Below, piece by piece: positions 18,091 through 25,350 of a DNA stretch of 64,000 bases; position 1 is the stretch's first letter; every line of letters begins with the position of its first letter. The DNA lies in the NCBI GenBank assembly GCA_964469155.1, contig CAYXXU010000008.1, positions 10,004-74,003 of the forward strand, written 5' to 3'. Made by a program: the position numbers and the translations under genes. The DNA comes from CAIWKO01 sp964469155 (GTDB lineage: Bacteria > Bacteroidota > Bacteroidia > Bacteroidales > CAIWKO01). The notes under the pieces are model-generated. The model was not told where the DNA came from and made no database searches. It saw nothing but the letters and a program-made list of their open reading frames with translations.

Positions 18091-18711
18091 CTATTTTTCA
18101 TACTGGCTTAAATCAATTTTCGCCTTGCCTTTTTCTTTGTAGGGAAATTTCTTTTCAAATTCCATCAATTCATCTTCGCCGGAGGTAAAGGCTTCGTCTT
18201 CAAAGAACTTTCCTTTTACATGAGCCAATCCGTTCTCCCTTAATTCCAGTACCATAAAGGGGTCGAAGTTTTGACCCTCTTTGGTGGTAATGTCATACTT
18301 TTGGGCATTTATAAAACCAAAACGTTGATAGTAATCAGGATTTCCGAATAATATCATTCCCGGATACCCTAATTTCTTAGCGGCTACAATGGAATGTTCA
18401 AAGAGTTGGGTTCCTATGCCTTTGTTTTGCAGATGGGGCAATACCGCAAACGGACCTATACACAATACTTCATGCTCTTTTCCCTGCTTATCGGTTACCT
18501 TTGCTTTGGTCGATATTATATGCCCAACAATCTCGCCCCCTATAACTGCCACCAGGTCGAGCTGGCTGATATAACTTTCGCTTTTCCTGAGATTGTGAAG
18601 CACCAGATGTTCATCACATCCCGGTTTAAATAAATTCCAGAATGCTTCTCTGGTTATGTGCTCTGTTGGTTCAAAGTCACTTGTTGTTGTGTTTCTAATA
18701 ATTACTTCCAT
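18091..18711 (-). CDS. GNAT family N-acetyltransferase
   Basis: 206 aa. The GNAT acetyl-CoA site is visible as IGPFAVLPHLQNKGIGTQLFEHS (about residues 86-108; the Q/R-x-x-G-x-G/A motif is QNKGIG). VIGGEIVGHIIST forms motif C/D, and GFINAQKYDITTKEG continues the fold. The family pattern (GNPDYYQRFGF) resembles the YhbS-like subgroup of putative acetyltransferases. It would act in the cytoplasm on an unknown substrate. Monocistronic. Confidence 0.85.
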   Translation of the reverse strand: MEVIIRNTTTSDFEPTEHITREAFWNLFKPGCDEHLVLHNLRKSESYISQLDLVAVIGGEIVGHIISTKAKVTDKQGKEHEVLCIGPFAVLPHLQNKGIGTQLFEHSIVAAKKLGYPGMILFGNPDYYQRFGFINAQKYDITTKEGQNFDPFMVLELRENGLAHVKGKFFEDEAFTSGEDELMEFEKKFPYKEKGKAKIDLSQYEK

Positions 18712-18833
18712 ATTGCATTATTGAGTTTTCTTTTGCCTTTGTTCCCTTCGTTCCATGCTTTTTTTCCAACCATAACCTTATATTATAATCCCGTGAACGT
18801 AGCAGTTCCAAACAAACCATTATTATATCCCCC

Positions 18834-19067
18834 TTACTGTTCGGGCAGGTGCGCCTCGTTATGGGTTTCATCGGCTGAAGCATCCAACTTGTCCCTGCGC
18901 CTGGTAAGCATCTTACGGATTAAACCGATCAAAATAAAAACGGCAAGGGGAACAGCTAATACTCCAATGATCAGCAGGTAAACTTCTTCTATATCATTGG
19001 CACCGCCCGTGCCGGCGTATGCAAAATGAAATAAAAGCAAAAACTGAAGAGCGATACTTTGTTTCAT
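18834..19067 (-). CDS. Small single-pass membrane protein
   Basis: 77 aa. A probable signal peptide (ending near AYAG) is followed by a short acidic loop, one strong transmembrane helix (VYLLIIGVLAVPLAVFILIG, about residues 29-48) and a basic cytoplasmic tail (KMLTRRRDK). No family recognised. Shortness lowers confidence, but the topology is coherent. Confidence 0.5.
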   Translation of the reverse strand: MKQSIALQFLLLFHFAYAGTGGANDIEEVYLLIIGVLAVPLAVFILIGLIRKMLTRRRDKLDASADETHNEAHLPEQ

Positions 19068-19185
19068 AAGGGTTGATTTGTTTTTTTATTTACAATTTTA
19101 TTCAAAAGAAAATGTAATCATTTCTTTTCAGCGGTTATGGGGGTAAAAGAAAACAAATTTTATTCCGAAGCAATCCTAATCAGGG

Positions 19186-19329
19186 TTATCGGTATTTATC
19201 TACAATTTCTTTCGACAGTCTTAACCCCAGTTTCAATTCGGCCTGCACCAGAGCAACCGCTTCAATTAGTTTATTCTGCTTTACGAGTTCGATAATTTTA
19301 TGTTCTAATTCTTCACTGATTTTTTCCAT
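19186..19329 (-). CDS. Small protein resembling the L7/L12 C-terminal domain
   Basis: 47 aa. The reading frame starts at the ATG complementing 19327-19329 and ends at the TAA complementing 19186-19188. It contains KLIEAVALVQAELKLGLRLS followed by KEIVDKYR. The spacing I.AV.LV...L.LGL...K.IVD resembles the second half of the ribosomal protein bL12 C-terminal fold, which also occurs as free-standing small proteins. It has no membrane or export signal. The resemblance is by eye; a chance short ORF is possible. Confidence 0.5.
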   Translation of the reverse strand: MEKISEELEHKIIELVKQNKLIEAVALVQAELKLGLRLSKEIVDKYR

Positions 19330-19393
19330 TTGTTTATTTTCAAAGCTTTTTTAAATTATTCGTTCAAGGTTGTTACCGCTTTTCTGTTTCCAT

Positions 19394-19419
19394 TGTCTGA
19401 ACCATTGATTAACCTGATT
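19394..19419 (+). repeat. Left arm of 26-bp inverted repeat
   Basis: Begins TGTCTGAACC and ends AACCTGATT; exact reverse complement of 19841-19866. Confidence 0.95.
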
Positions 19420-19428
19420 TTATTGATT

Positions 19429-19827
19429 TCACTGATTTTTTAATGCCGGATTAATTAATCTGCGGTACTCAAGGCTTTTATTGCCGAAATTTATAAGCAA
19501 TCCCACTTCCAGATTAAATGCTTCCAGATAGTTGATGGCTTGGGCAAGATGAACATCTTCCAGTTTTGTCAGTGCCTTCAATTCAACACAGACACTCCCG
19601 TCTATCAAAAAGTCGACTCTGCGCGTACCAATAATTTCACCTTTATAAAACACTGGCATTTCATATTCCCTCGAAAATGGAATATCGCGAAGTATCATCT
19701 CTTTTTCCAATGCCCTCTGGTATATCCTCTCCTGAAAACCATTTCCCAATAATCTGTGAACTTCCATGGCCGCGCCTATCACTTTTCCGGTTAGTTCAGA
19801 AAATTTATATTGCTCCTTGATAATCAT
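19429..19827 (-). CDS. GxxExxY protein (PD-(D/E)XK nuclease-like)
   Basis: 132 aa, the usual length. The name-giving motif is GFQERIY (about residues 31-37). RVDFLIDGSVCVELKAL supplies the D...E-x-K signature of the PD-(D/E)XK fold (D about residue 71, ELK about 80), followed by AQAINYLEAFNLEVGLLINFGN, which is typical of the family. These proteins are widespread in Bacteroidota, frequently in multiple copies near repeats, and their activity is not established. Here the gene fills an inverted-repeat-bounded segment. Confidence 0.9.
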   Translation of the reverse strand: MIIKEQYKFSELTGKVIGAAMEVHRLLGNGFQERIYQRALEKEMILRDIPFSREYEMPVFYKGEIIGTRRVDFLIDGSVCVELKALTKLEDVHLAQAINYLEAFNLEVGLLINFGNKSLEYRRLINPALKNQ

Positions 19828-19840
19828 AATTAATCATTTT

Positions 19841-19866
19841 AATCAGGTTAATCAATGGTTCAGACA
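19841..19866 (-). repeat. Right arm of 26-bp inverted repeat
   Basis: Exact reverse complement of 19394-19419, starting 13 bp before the GxxExxY start codon. Confidence 0.95.
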
Positions 19867-19928
19867 TTTGCGCTTTTTATTATAATCCGGCGAAGGCAGG
19901 AGCCTTGGCCGGAAGGGAAACTGTTGCA

Positions 19929-20420
19929 TTAATCTTTTTCATTCTTCTTGATTTCAGAGGAAGCCTTGTGCAGTTTGCCACCTAACAAAATTCCGGAAGC
20001 AACCAGGACAAGATTTTTTATAATATATTGGCCTTCCAGTGTCGGGGCATAAGGAAAATGTGTAAACACTTCATCGGGGAAAAGAAATACAGGTAAAAAT
20101 GTCCCTGCCATCTGGAGAAATAACAAGAGTAAGGTTGCCCTCATAAATTTTCCTGATATAAGGCCGAGGCCTATAAGCACTTCCCATAAAGCCAATCCGT
20201 TGATGATTATGAAATCGGGCAACAGCCCAAAACTTAGCCATGAAATTGTTTTGATGGCCAAGCCCTGCGCAGGACTTAATCCTGGGAAAAATTTAAGAAA
20301 CCCGAACCAGAAAAACACTATGCCTATGGATATTCTTACCAGCCAGTAACCATGACGAGACATCCAGTCGGTAATTACCGGATCTATTTTATTAAACCAT
20401 TCTCCTTTAAACAGGCCCAT
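19929..20420 (-). CDS. DoxX/DUF417-like membrane protein
   Basis: 163 aa with four hydrophobic helices (about residues 28-46, 70-90, 95-115, 130-148). The first contains RISIGIVFFWFGFLKFFPGL, the hallmark of the DoxX-like/YkgB families. WEVLIGLGLISGKF and the closing NLVLVASGILLGG match the family pattern. Integral inner membrane protein; members are linked to quinone or redox functions, but the exact role is unclear. Confidence 0.75.
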   Translation of the reverse strand: MGLFKGEWFNKIDPVITDWMSRHGYWLVRISIGIVFFWFGFLKFFPGLSPAQGLAIKTISWLSFGLLPDFIIINGLALWEVLIGLGLISGKFMRATLLLLFLQMAGTFLPVFLFPDEVFTHFPYAPTLEGQYIIKNLVLVASGILLGGKLHKASSEIKKNEKD

Positions 20421-20880
20421 ATTATCTTCTGCTTTGGTTCTTATTGATAATTTAATTTATTAGCTCCCGTTTATTTTCAAATTTGTTATTATGGCGAAGG
20501 TTGGAGTCTTTTTTAAAGGACCAGAACGACTCATAGGACAAATGATCCTCATGGGTCGCACTTCCATTTTCTACCCTCAAATTTACAAAAATATTCCCAA
20601 TCCACCCAACATATTTCCACATATTTTTTTCAGACATAGCTGCACTCATTCACAAGGCCATCAGTGTGTGAATTATGTTTAATTGAGCCGTTTCAATGAG
20701 ATAGGGGAAATATTTTGTACCCGTAAACTCACTCCTTCATTTTCATTGCATAAGCCTGTTCTGCTTATTTCCATAATTATTGTTTTGCTCTGAACAGGTA
20801 AAACATATCGATTGTAGATAACTTTTCAAATCATGTTACGTAAAAAGGTTTAATTAGTAAACCTTTAAAAATCATGTACT
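20421..20880. other. Gene-free stretch between DoxX-like and LytTR genes
   Basis: 460 bp. A 65-codon minus-strand ORF (20452-20649) shows no recognisable motif and no coding character, so it is not annotated. No terminator, RNA gene or exact promoter consensus was seen. It presumably contains the divergent upstream regions of both neighbours. Confidence 0.4.
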
Positions 20881-21333
20881 ATGGAACCCAAACAAAACAA
20901 AAAACACAACCACACTCCCGCAAACCAAACCGGCAAAGCCCCTTTACCGCCTGCGGTGATGGAAACGCTGAAAAAGGCTAAGGATATTATTAGCATTGTT
21001 TGCTGCGGCAACAAGCTGACCTTTATATTTAAGGACGGTCACAAGGAATCGCATCGTATAAAACTCGAACACCTGCCGCTATGGCCCTACTCAAAGATAT
21101 TTCTGCGGATACACCGCTCCTGGGCCATCAATATGCATTGTATGCTGAGCGAAACGCATAACGAAAAAACAGGATCGATAAAACTTATTGATAATGAAAG
21201 CTATAGTGTTTCAGCGTCTTATATCGATAATTTTGTCTGTTGTTTGGCATTATTGTATAAAAATCAGCGTATTAGAGAAAGGAAAGAAAATTTCCGTCAC
21301 AAATGGCTTTTCTCCTCGAAGTTTGATATTTAA
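20881..21333 (+). CDS. LytTR-type DNA-binding protein without receiver domain
   Basis: 150 aa. After a basic 30-residue tail, about residues 35-130 match the LytTR domain: DIISIVCCGNKLTFIFKDG, then KIFLRIHRSWAINMHCM (the conserved R-x-H-R/K-S-W/F-x-x-N element) and GSIKLIDNESYSVSASYIDNF. LytTR domains bind direct repeats in promoters, normally as response regulators with a CheY-like receiver. Here the receiver is absent, so control must be by another route such as abundance or a partner. The 21-bp array and a hypothetical gene follow. Confidence 0.8.
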   Translation: MEPKQNKKHNHTPANQTGKAPLPPAVMETLKKAKDIISIVCCGNKLTFIFKDGHKESHRIKLEHLPLWPYSKIFLRIHRSWAINMHCMLSETHNEKTGSIKLIDNESYSVSASYIDNFVCCLALLYKNQRIRERKENFRHKWLFSSKFDI

Positions 21334-21437
21334 ATTTGCTTTGTTTTTCGAACATAGGTCTTTGAAATTTTTTTCAACGCTGTTGGCAAAAGCTTACTGG
21401 CGATTTTTTGAAAATTTAGCCGGCTTTCTTCATAACA

Positions 21438-21647
21438 AAGCGAGCTATCTTCACAAAAGAGCGAGCTATCTTCGCAAAAGAGCGAGCTAATTTAACTAAA
21501 GAGCGAGCTTTTCTCACAAAAGAGCGAGCAATTTTCACAAAAGAGCGAGCTAATTTCACAAAAGAGCGAGCTTTTTTCTCAAAAGAGCGAGCTAATTTCA
21601 CAAAAGAGCGAGCTAATTTCGTAAAAGAGCGAGCTAATTTCGTAAAT
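21438..21647. repeat. Tandem array, ten 21-bp units
   Basis: Units share GAGCGAGCTAATTTCACAAAA with variation in the second half. Ten clear copies run from 21438 to 21647, with one degenerate copy on each side (about 21417 and 21648). Because 21 is a multiple of 3 the array is open on both strands (minus strand reads as KLARSFV heptads), but nothing else supports a protein. It ends 140 bp before the start codon at 21788. Confidence 0.9.
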
Positions 21648-21787
21648 GAGCAGGCTATTCGCGGCAGAAACTTATGTATAATTAAATGAAAATCAGTATT
21701 TAAGTCAGAAGAGAAACTTGAAAAACCATTGAGAAAACAAATATCAACACAATTAAACAAAATAAGTAATCACTAAATTATTGAATT

Positions 21788-22519
21788 ATGGGAAAAGTAA
21801 GAATTCCGATCAACATTGCAGATTTCGATGCTTTTATGAATAGCACCGATGATCTTCAGCTAACTGTGGTACCTCCGGGCTCCGACAAAAAGTTTACCAT
21901 TTGGGGATGGACCGACGCAGAAAGCGAACAATGGACAGCCTTCCGTCAGGAAAGCAATTCATTGTTTGCCGATTACAAGAATCCCGAAAAAAAAAGTCCG
22001 ATAGTGATAGAAAAATCGAACGAACTCATAAGCAAAGTCAGGTCATATGATAATAATAAAGAATCGGGACATCATCTGCTCGACAAAATTGCTTTGAAGG
22101 GTACTATCGAAGATTGCGCACAGTTCAATATAAAACGCAGCACCACACGCCAGGCCGATCCGGTGCACCACGATTATGATCCCAATCTGTACAAAGCTGT
22201 GCTTAATATAATAAAACATGATGTGGGCATGCATCTGATTGAGGTTACTGAACTATCGTCAGGAGGTAGCAAAAAACTCCCCGAAGGTATGGCTTCGGTC
22301 AAGATTTATCGTTATATGGGAAAAAATGAACCCGCCAATGATGATGCTTACCTTTTATTGGGAAATGGAAAATATGGCAAAATTGCCAGTTTGTTCAGCG
22401 ATGTGCATGTGCCTGAAGGCGAAAATTGGACAGCCTATTATTATGCCCGCTACGAAAGCAAATCGGGCAAACTGGGCAAACCCGGCACCAAGGTGAAAGC
22501 CCCCATGATGATGGAATAG
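21788..22519 (+). CDS. Hypothetical protein, distant relative of the product at 59150
   Basis: 243 aa, no signal peptide. The N-terminus (VRIPINIADFDAFMN) and a segment WTDAESEQWTAFRQE recall the hypothetical protein encoded at 59150-59923 (GRIPKKITAFIIYI; LTADELATLKAF). Both have a central LLDKIAL/LLNRMAA plus a short strand ending FNI/LNI, and both end in an aromatic YYARYESKSGKLGKPG/FVRWINTKHPELNGPW segment, suggesting a common fold with a beta-rich C-terminal part. Function unknown. A strong terminator follows and a 21-bp repeat array precedes, as for its relative. Confidence 0.75.
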   Translation: MGKVRIPINIADFDAFMNSTDDLQLTVVPPGSDKKFTIWGWTDAESEQWTAFRQESNSLFADYKNPEKKSPIVIEKSNELISKVRSYDNNKESGHHLLDKIALKGTIEDCAQFNIKRSTTRQADPVHHDYDPNLYKAVLNIIKHDVGMHLIEVTELSSGGSKKLPEGMASVKIYRYMGKNEPANDDAYLLLGNGKYGKIASLFSDVHVPEGENWTAYYYARYESKSGKLGKPGTKVKAPMMME

Positions 22520-22548
22520 GCTTTCGGTAAGAAAAGCATTACCATAAG

Positions 22549-22589
22549 ATCCGCACCCCCCTGAAATAAGAGGGCTGCGGATTTTTTTT
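22549..22589 (+). terminator. Rho-independent terminator
   Basis: ATCCGCA (22549-22555) pairs with TGCGGAT (22576-22582), with additional C-run/GAGGG pairing inside, followed by eight T. Confidence 0.85.
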
Positions 22590-22736
22590 ATCAATAAGGT
22601 GTTGTGCGGGGCGGGGCGACTGGTAAAAGAAAAGCCTGACGAGAAAATTAGTAACGAGGCGACTGATAATTAATATGACATGATGGAAGCCCCTCCGTCA
22701 CCAGCGACTGTACATTTTTTTTGAAGTTTTAGCTAC

Positions 22737-22769
22737 TTTGCAATAATTGTAAAATAATTAGTATTTTTG
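22737..22769 (+). promoter_or_regulatory. Promoter for the ArsR-type regulator
   Basis: TTTG (22737-22740), 21 bp, then TATTTTTG (22762-22769), 11 bp before the ATG at 22781. Good fit to the Bacteroidota consensus. Confidence 0.55.
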
Positions 22770-22780
22770 AAATAAAAAAT

Positions 22781-23080
22781 ATGAAGCACAATTTTGACGC
22801 CTTCGACGTTGATTGGACAATTAAAGCCCTGCGTTGTTTGTCCAATACTGAAAATCTTATGATCATCGGTGTATTCGAAAATCACAATAGAGTAAAGATA
22901 ACTGATTTAGTTAAAATCCTGAATCTGAAATCTGTCAATATTCCAAGTCATGTAAATGCTTTAACCAAATATGGTATATTGACCAGAGAATGGGAAAAAG
23001 GATACTGGTATTATAAACTGAATACTGAATTTGTTGAAAATGCCAAAACTTTGGTTGCCTCAGTGAAAAAAAATATCTGA
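22781..23080 (+). CDS. ArsR-type winged-helix regulator
   Basis: 99 aa. ALRCLSNTENLMIIGVFENH and ITDLVKILNLKSVNIPSHVNALTKYGILTREWEKGYWYYKL form the helix-turn-helix and wing of an ArsR/MarR-like domain. No Cys metal site is visible. A run of eight A at 23066-23073 lies just before the stop. In the -1 frame reading stays open for about 50 more codons with a hydrophobic stretch (LVFASGVIGYFMYKV), so a slippage product or a decayed longer gene is conceivable. Confidence 0.75.
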   Translation: MKHNFDAFDVDWTIKALRCLSNTENLMIIGVFENHNRVKITDLVKILNLKSVNIPSHVNALTKYGILTREWEKGYWYYKLNTEFVENAKTLVASVKKNI

Positions 23081-23407
23081 ATCCTTTTTCCAAAAACCTG
23101 GTTAAAAAAGTACGCTTCCTGAAAGTGCTGAAAAAATTGGTATTTGCTTCAGGGGTAATAGGATATTTTATGTACAAGGTTAGTTGCTCATTTATGTTTC
23201 TGATAAATCGACCAATGCATCAGGCATAAAAATAAAATAAATCAACCCTTTTCCGCCATAATTGCCTCCTTCTTAATTGTTTTTGATTAGGCGAATCAAT
23301 CATTAGGAACAGGCCTTTTTATGCCCACGGCAAATGTTGGACACTGAAACCCGGCGTTGGTATCAAAAAAAACAATACCTTTATAGTGCTAATATAGATC
23401 AACCTCA
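23081..23407. other. Stretch without an annotated gene between ArsR-type and thioredoxin-like genes
   Basis: 327 bp. Up to 23229 the -1 frame relative to the ArsR gene is open. The rest is AT-rich, with no RNA gene, terminator or exact promoter consensus. Confidence 0.4.
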
Positions 23408-23677
23408 ATGAAAGAAAAAGAACCCATAATAATAGAAATGTTCTACACGCTCACTTGTCCGAATTGCAGAATCATGAAGCATATGCTTGACGAAGTGCTG
23501 CCACAGTTTGGCGACAAGTTCCGGCTGAAGAAGAGTCATGCCAGCACTCCCATAGGCATGATACGAACCATGAAGCTGGGAGTACATGCCGTTCCCGCCT
23601 TGCTGATCAACAATAAAGTGGTATTCAGGGGTGTGCCAACCAAAAATGAATTGATCAATAAATTAAGCAGTTATTAA
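23408..23677 (+). CDS. Thioredoxin/glutaredoxin-fold protein
   Basis: 89 aa. TLTCPNCRIMKHML holds the CxxC redox site (CPNC), and VPALLINNKVVFRGVPTK supplies the cis-Pro loop and last strand of a minimal thioredoxin fold. Length suits the Thioredoxin_3/small redox protein families. Cytoplasmic, possibly coupled to metal or thiol chemistry. It lies 17 bp before a small membrane protein gene, probably in one operon. Confidence 0.8.
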   Translation: MKEKEPIIIEMFYTLTCPNCRIMKHMLDEVLPQFGDKFRLKKSHASTPIGMIRTMKLGVHAVPALLINNKVVFRGVPTKNELINKLSSY

Positions 23678-23694
23678 ATATTAAATTATAAAAA

Positions 23695-23922
23695 ATGGAA
23701 GAAAAGAAAAAACTAAGATGTCCGATAGGGATTCCTGCCGGAATTATTGCCGCCCTCATTGGTTTAACGGGTGTTATTGTAAACATTATTAATTTCAATT
23801 GGTTTGAGCTGATTACCTCGTTTGCTTTACTTTTGCTGGCCATGCCTTTCACCCGTATCACCATGATGATACATTCGGCCAACGACCGTTTGGACGAACT
23901 GGAAAGCAAGATGCCGAAATAA
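23695..23922 (+). CDS. Small two-helix membrane protein
   Basis: 75 aa with two hydrophobic segments (about residues 13-33 and 37-57) and a charged C-terminal helix (ANDRLDELESKMPK). No recognised family. Gene order suggests co-expression with the thioredoxin-like protein just upstream. Confidence 0.6.
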   Translation: MEEKKKLRCPIGIPAGIIAALIGLTGVIVNIINFNWFELITSFALLLLAMPFTRITMMIHSANDRLDELESKMPK

Positions 23923-24069
23923 AGGCTCGCTACTGACTGGCTCCGCCCCCCCCCCCCGTCTGTATAAGTGGATTTTATTATTAAAGACTTATTTATATTG
24001 TACCTGTTTGATTAATGTTTACCTACTTTTACATAAAAAACCCAATGTAGTACTCCTAACATCACAACC

Positions 24070-25347
24070 ATGTCTGTTCTGCTTCTCAATACCTTATATC
24101 TTGATTCAACAACATTTGAGTTAATTCCTTGTCATATCTTTGTGGAAGAAGGTCACAAAGGCAGAGTTGTATTGCATTCCCTTCAGGGCACCGACACCCC
24201 TGGTGCAGATACATTGCTTGATTGTAATCGTAAGATAGTGACACGGTCATTTGGTTGCGGACATCATCATGTATATTCTGCCCTGGCAACAGGAATGGGT
24301 GCACCTAAAAAGATTCCCGTTAATTTCGAAGAAACCCTGAAATATATATGGTGGACACTGGATGTTTGCCTCGATGCCGAAATGATAGAAGCCAGCGCAT
24401 TGGCAACAGCCATAGCCTGTGCAAAGAACGGTGTAACCTTTGTGATAGACCATCACTCCTCCCCTTCGCATATAAAGGGTTCATTGGATATTATTGCCAG
24501 GGCTTTCGACAAGGTAGGCATATCACATTTGCTATGCTACGAGATTACCGACAGGAATGGAAAAGAAGCTGCACAACAAGCCCTTGATGAAACCGGTGAA
24601 TATTTGTCAAAACAACAGGGTCTGGTAGGCTTACATGCCTCTTTCACGGTTGCTGACCAAACACTGGCAAAGTCTGCCGAGCTGGTTAAGAAATACAACA
24701 CAGGTATTCACATTCATGTAGCCGAAGATACCATTGATGAAAACGACTCGCATCAGAAATACAATAAAAGCGTGGTGAAAAGATTATCTGATTTTGGGTT
24801 ACTCCAATCATCCAAAACTATTCTGAGCCATTGTCTGCATATCAGCGATGCCGAAAGGGAACTGGTACAGCATTCAGATGTCTGGATAGCACAGAATACC
24901 GACAGCAATCTGAATAACAAAGTAGGTTTCTTTAATTCCAATAAAATTGGCAAAAATGTAATGCTGGGTACCGACGGCATGCACAGCGATATGCTGAAGA
25001 GCGCCAAAACCAGTTTCTTCGTTGGTCAGAATTTCGATGCAATTGATTATGGAGAAACCTACAGGCGTTTTCGAAATATTCATCGCTATGTGGCTGAAAA
25101 CAATTTTACAGGTGATGGAGATAACAACCTGGTGGTGTTGGATTACAACCCAGCCACATCGATCAATTCAAGTAACTTTTTGGGTCATTTTATTTTTAAC
25201 CTCGAATCGAAACATGTACAGCATGTGATATCAAACGGAAAACTTATTGTTAATGACCGCAAAGTAACCACTGTGAACGAGGACGATATTTTAGCCCAAA
25301 GCAAAAAGTTAAGCATAAAACTCTGGGATAAAATGAAAACTATTTAA
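24070..25347 (+). CDS. ssnA: SsnA-like aminohydrolase (amidohydrolase superfamily)
   Basis: 425 aa. Metal-site motifs of the cytosine deaminase/chlorohydrolase group are present: GHHHVYSALATGM (about residue 61), HIHVAED (about 217), SHCLHI (about 258) and GTDGMHSDML (about 301). WWTLDVCLDAEMIEASAL and NGVTFVIDHHSSPSHIKGS are characteristic of the SsnA group, found in clusters for anaerobic, often selenium-dependent, purine catabolism. It deaminates or hydrolyses an unknown C-N bond. The stop is 3 bp before the dihydropyrimidinase start, so they form an operon. The symbol is by motif resemblance. Confidence 0.7.
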   Translation: MSVLLLNTLYLDSTTFELIPCHIFVEEGHKGRVVLHSLQGTDTPGADTLLDCNRKIVTRSFGCGHHHVYSALATGMGAPKKIPVNFEETLKYIWWTLDVCLDAEMIEASALATAIACAKNGVTFVIDHHSSPSHIKGSLDIIARAFDKVGISHLLCYEITDRNGKEAAQQALDETGEYLSKQQGLVGLHASFTVADQTLAKSAELVKKYNTGIHIHVAEDTIDENDSHQKYNKSVVKRLSDFGLLQSSKTILSHCLHISDAERELVQHSDVWIAQNTDSNLNNKVGFFNSNKIGKNVMLGTDGMHSDMLKSAKTSFFVGQNFDAIDYGETYRRFRNIHRYVAENNFTGDGDNNLVVLDYNPATSINSSNFLGHFIFNLESKHVQHVISNGKLIVNDRKVTTVNEDDILAQSKKLSIKLWDKMKTI

Positions 25348-25350
25348 GTT

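Larger units (their letters stand above)
19394..19866. mobile_element. Putative small element: GxxExxY gene bounded by perfect 26-bp inverted repeats
   Basis: The segment 19394-19419 is the exact reverse complement of 19841-19866. The 421 bp between the arms contain only the GxxExxY gene, ending 9 bp from the left arm and starting 13 bp from the right arm. The left arm is followed by degenerate TGATTT repeats. No obvious target-site duplication was found and no transposase is inside, so if mobile it would be non-autonomous. The structure itself is certain; mobility is inferred. Confidence 0.6.

Noticed and set aside
20452..20649. 65-aa minus-strand ORF between DoxX and LytTR genes
   Set aside because: No motif, no initiation signals, unusual composition.
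21416..21760. 114-aa minus-strand ORF made of KLARSFV repeats
   Set aside because: Product of a 21-bp tandem array, which keeps several frames open; no start context and no non-repeat coding part.
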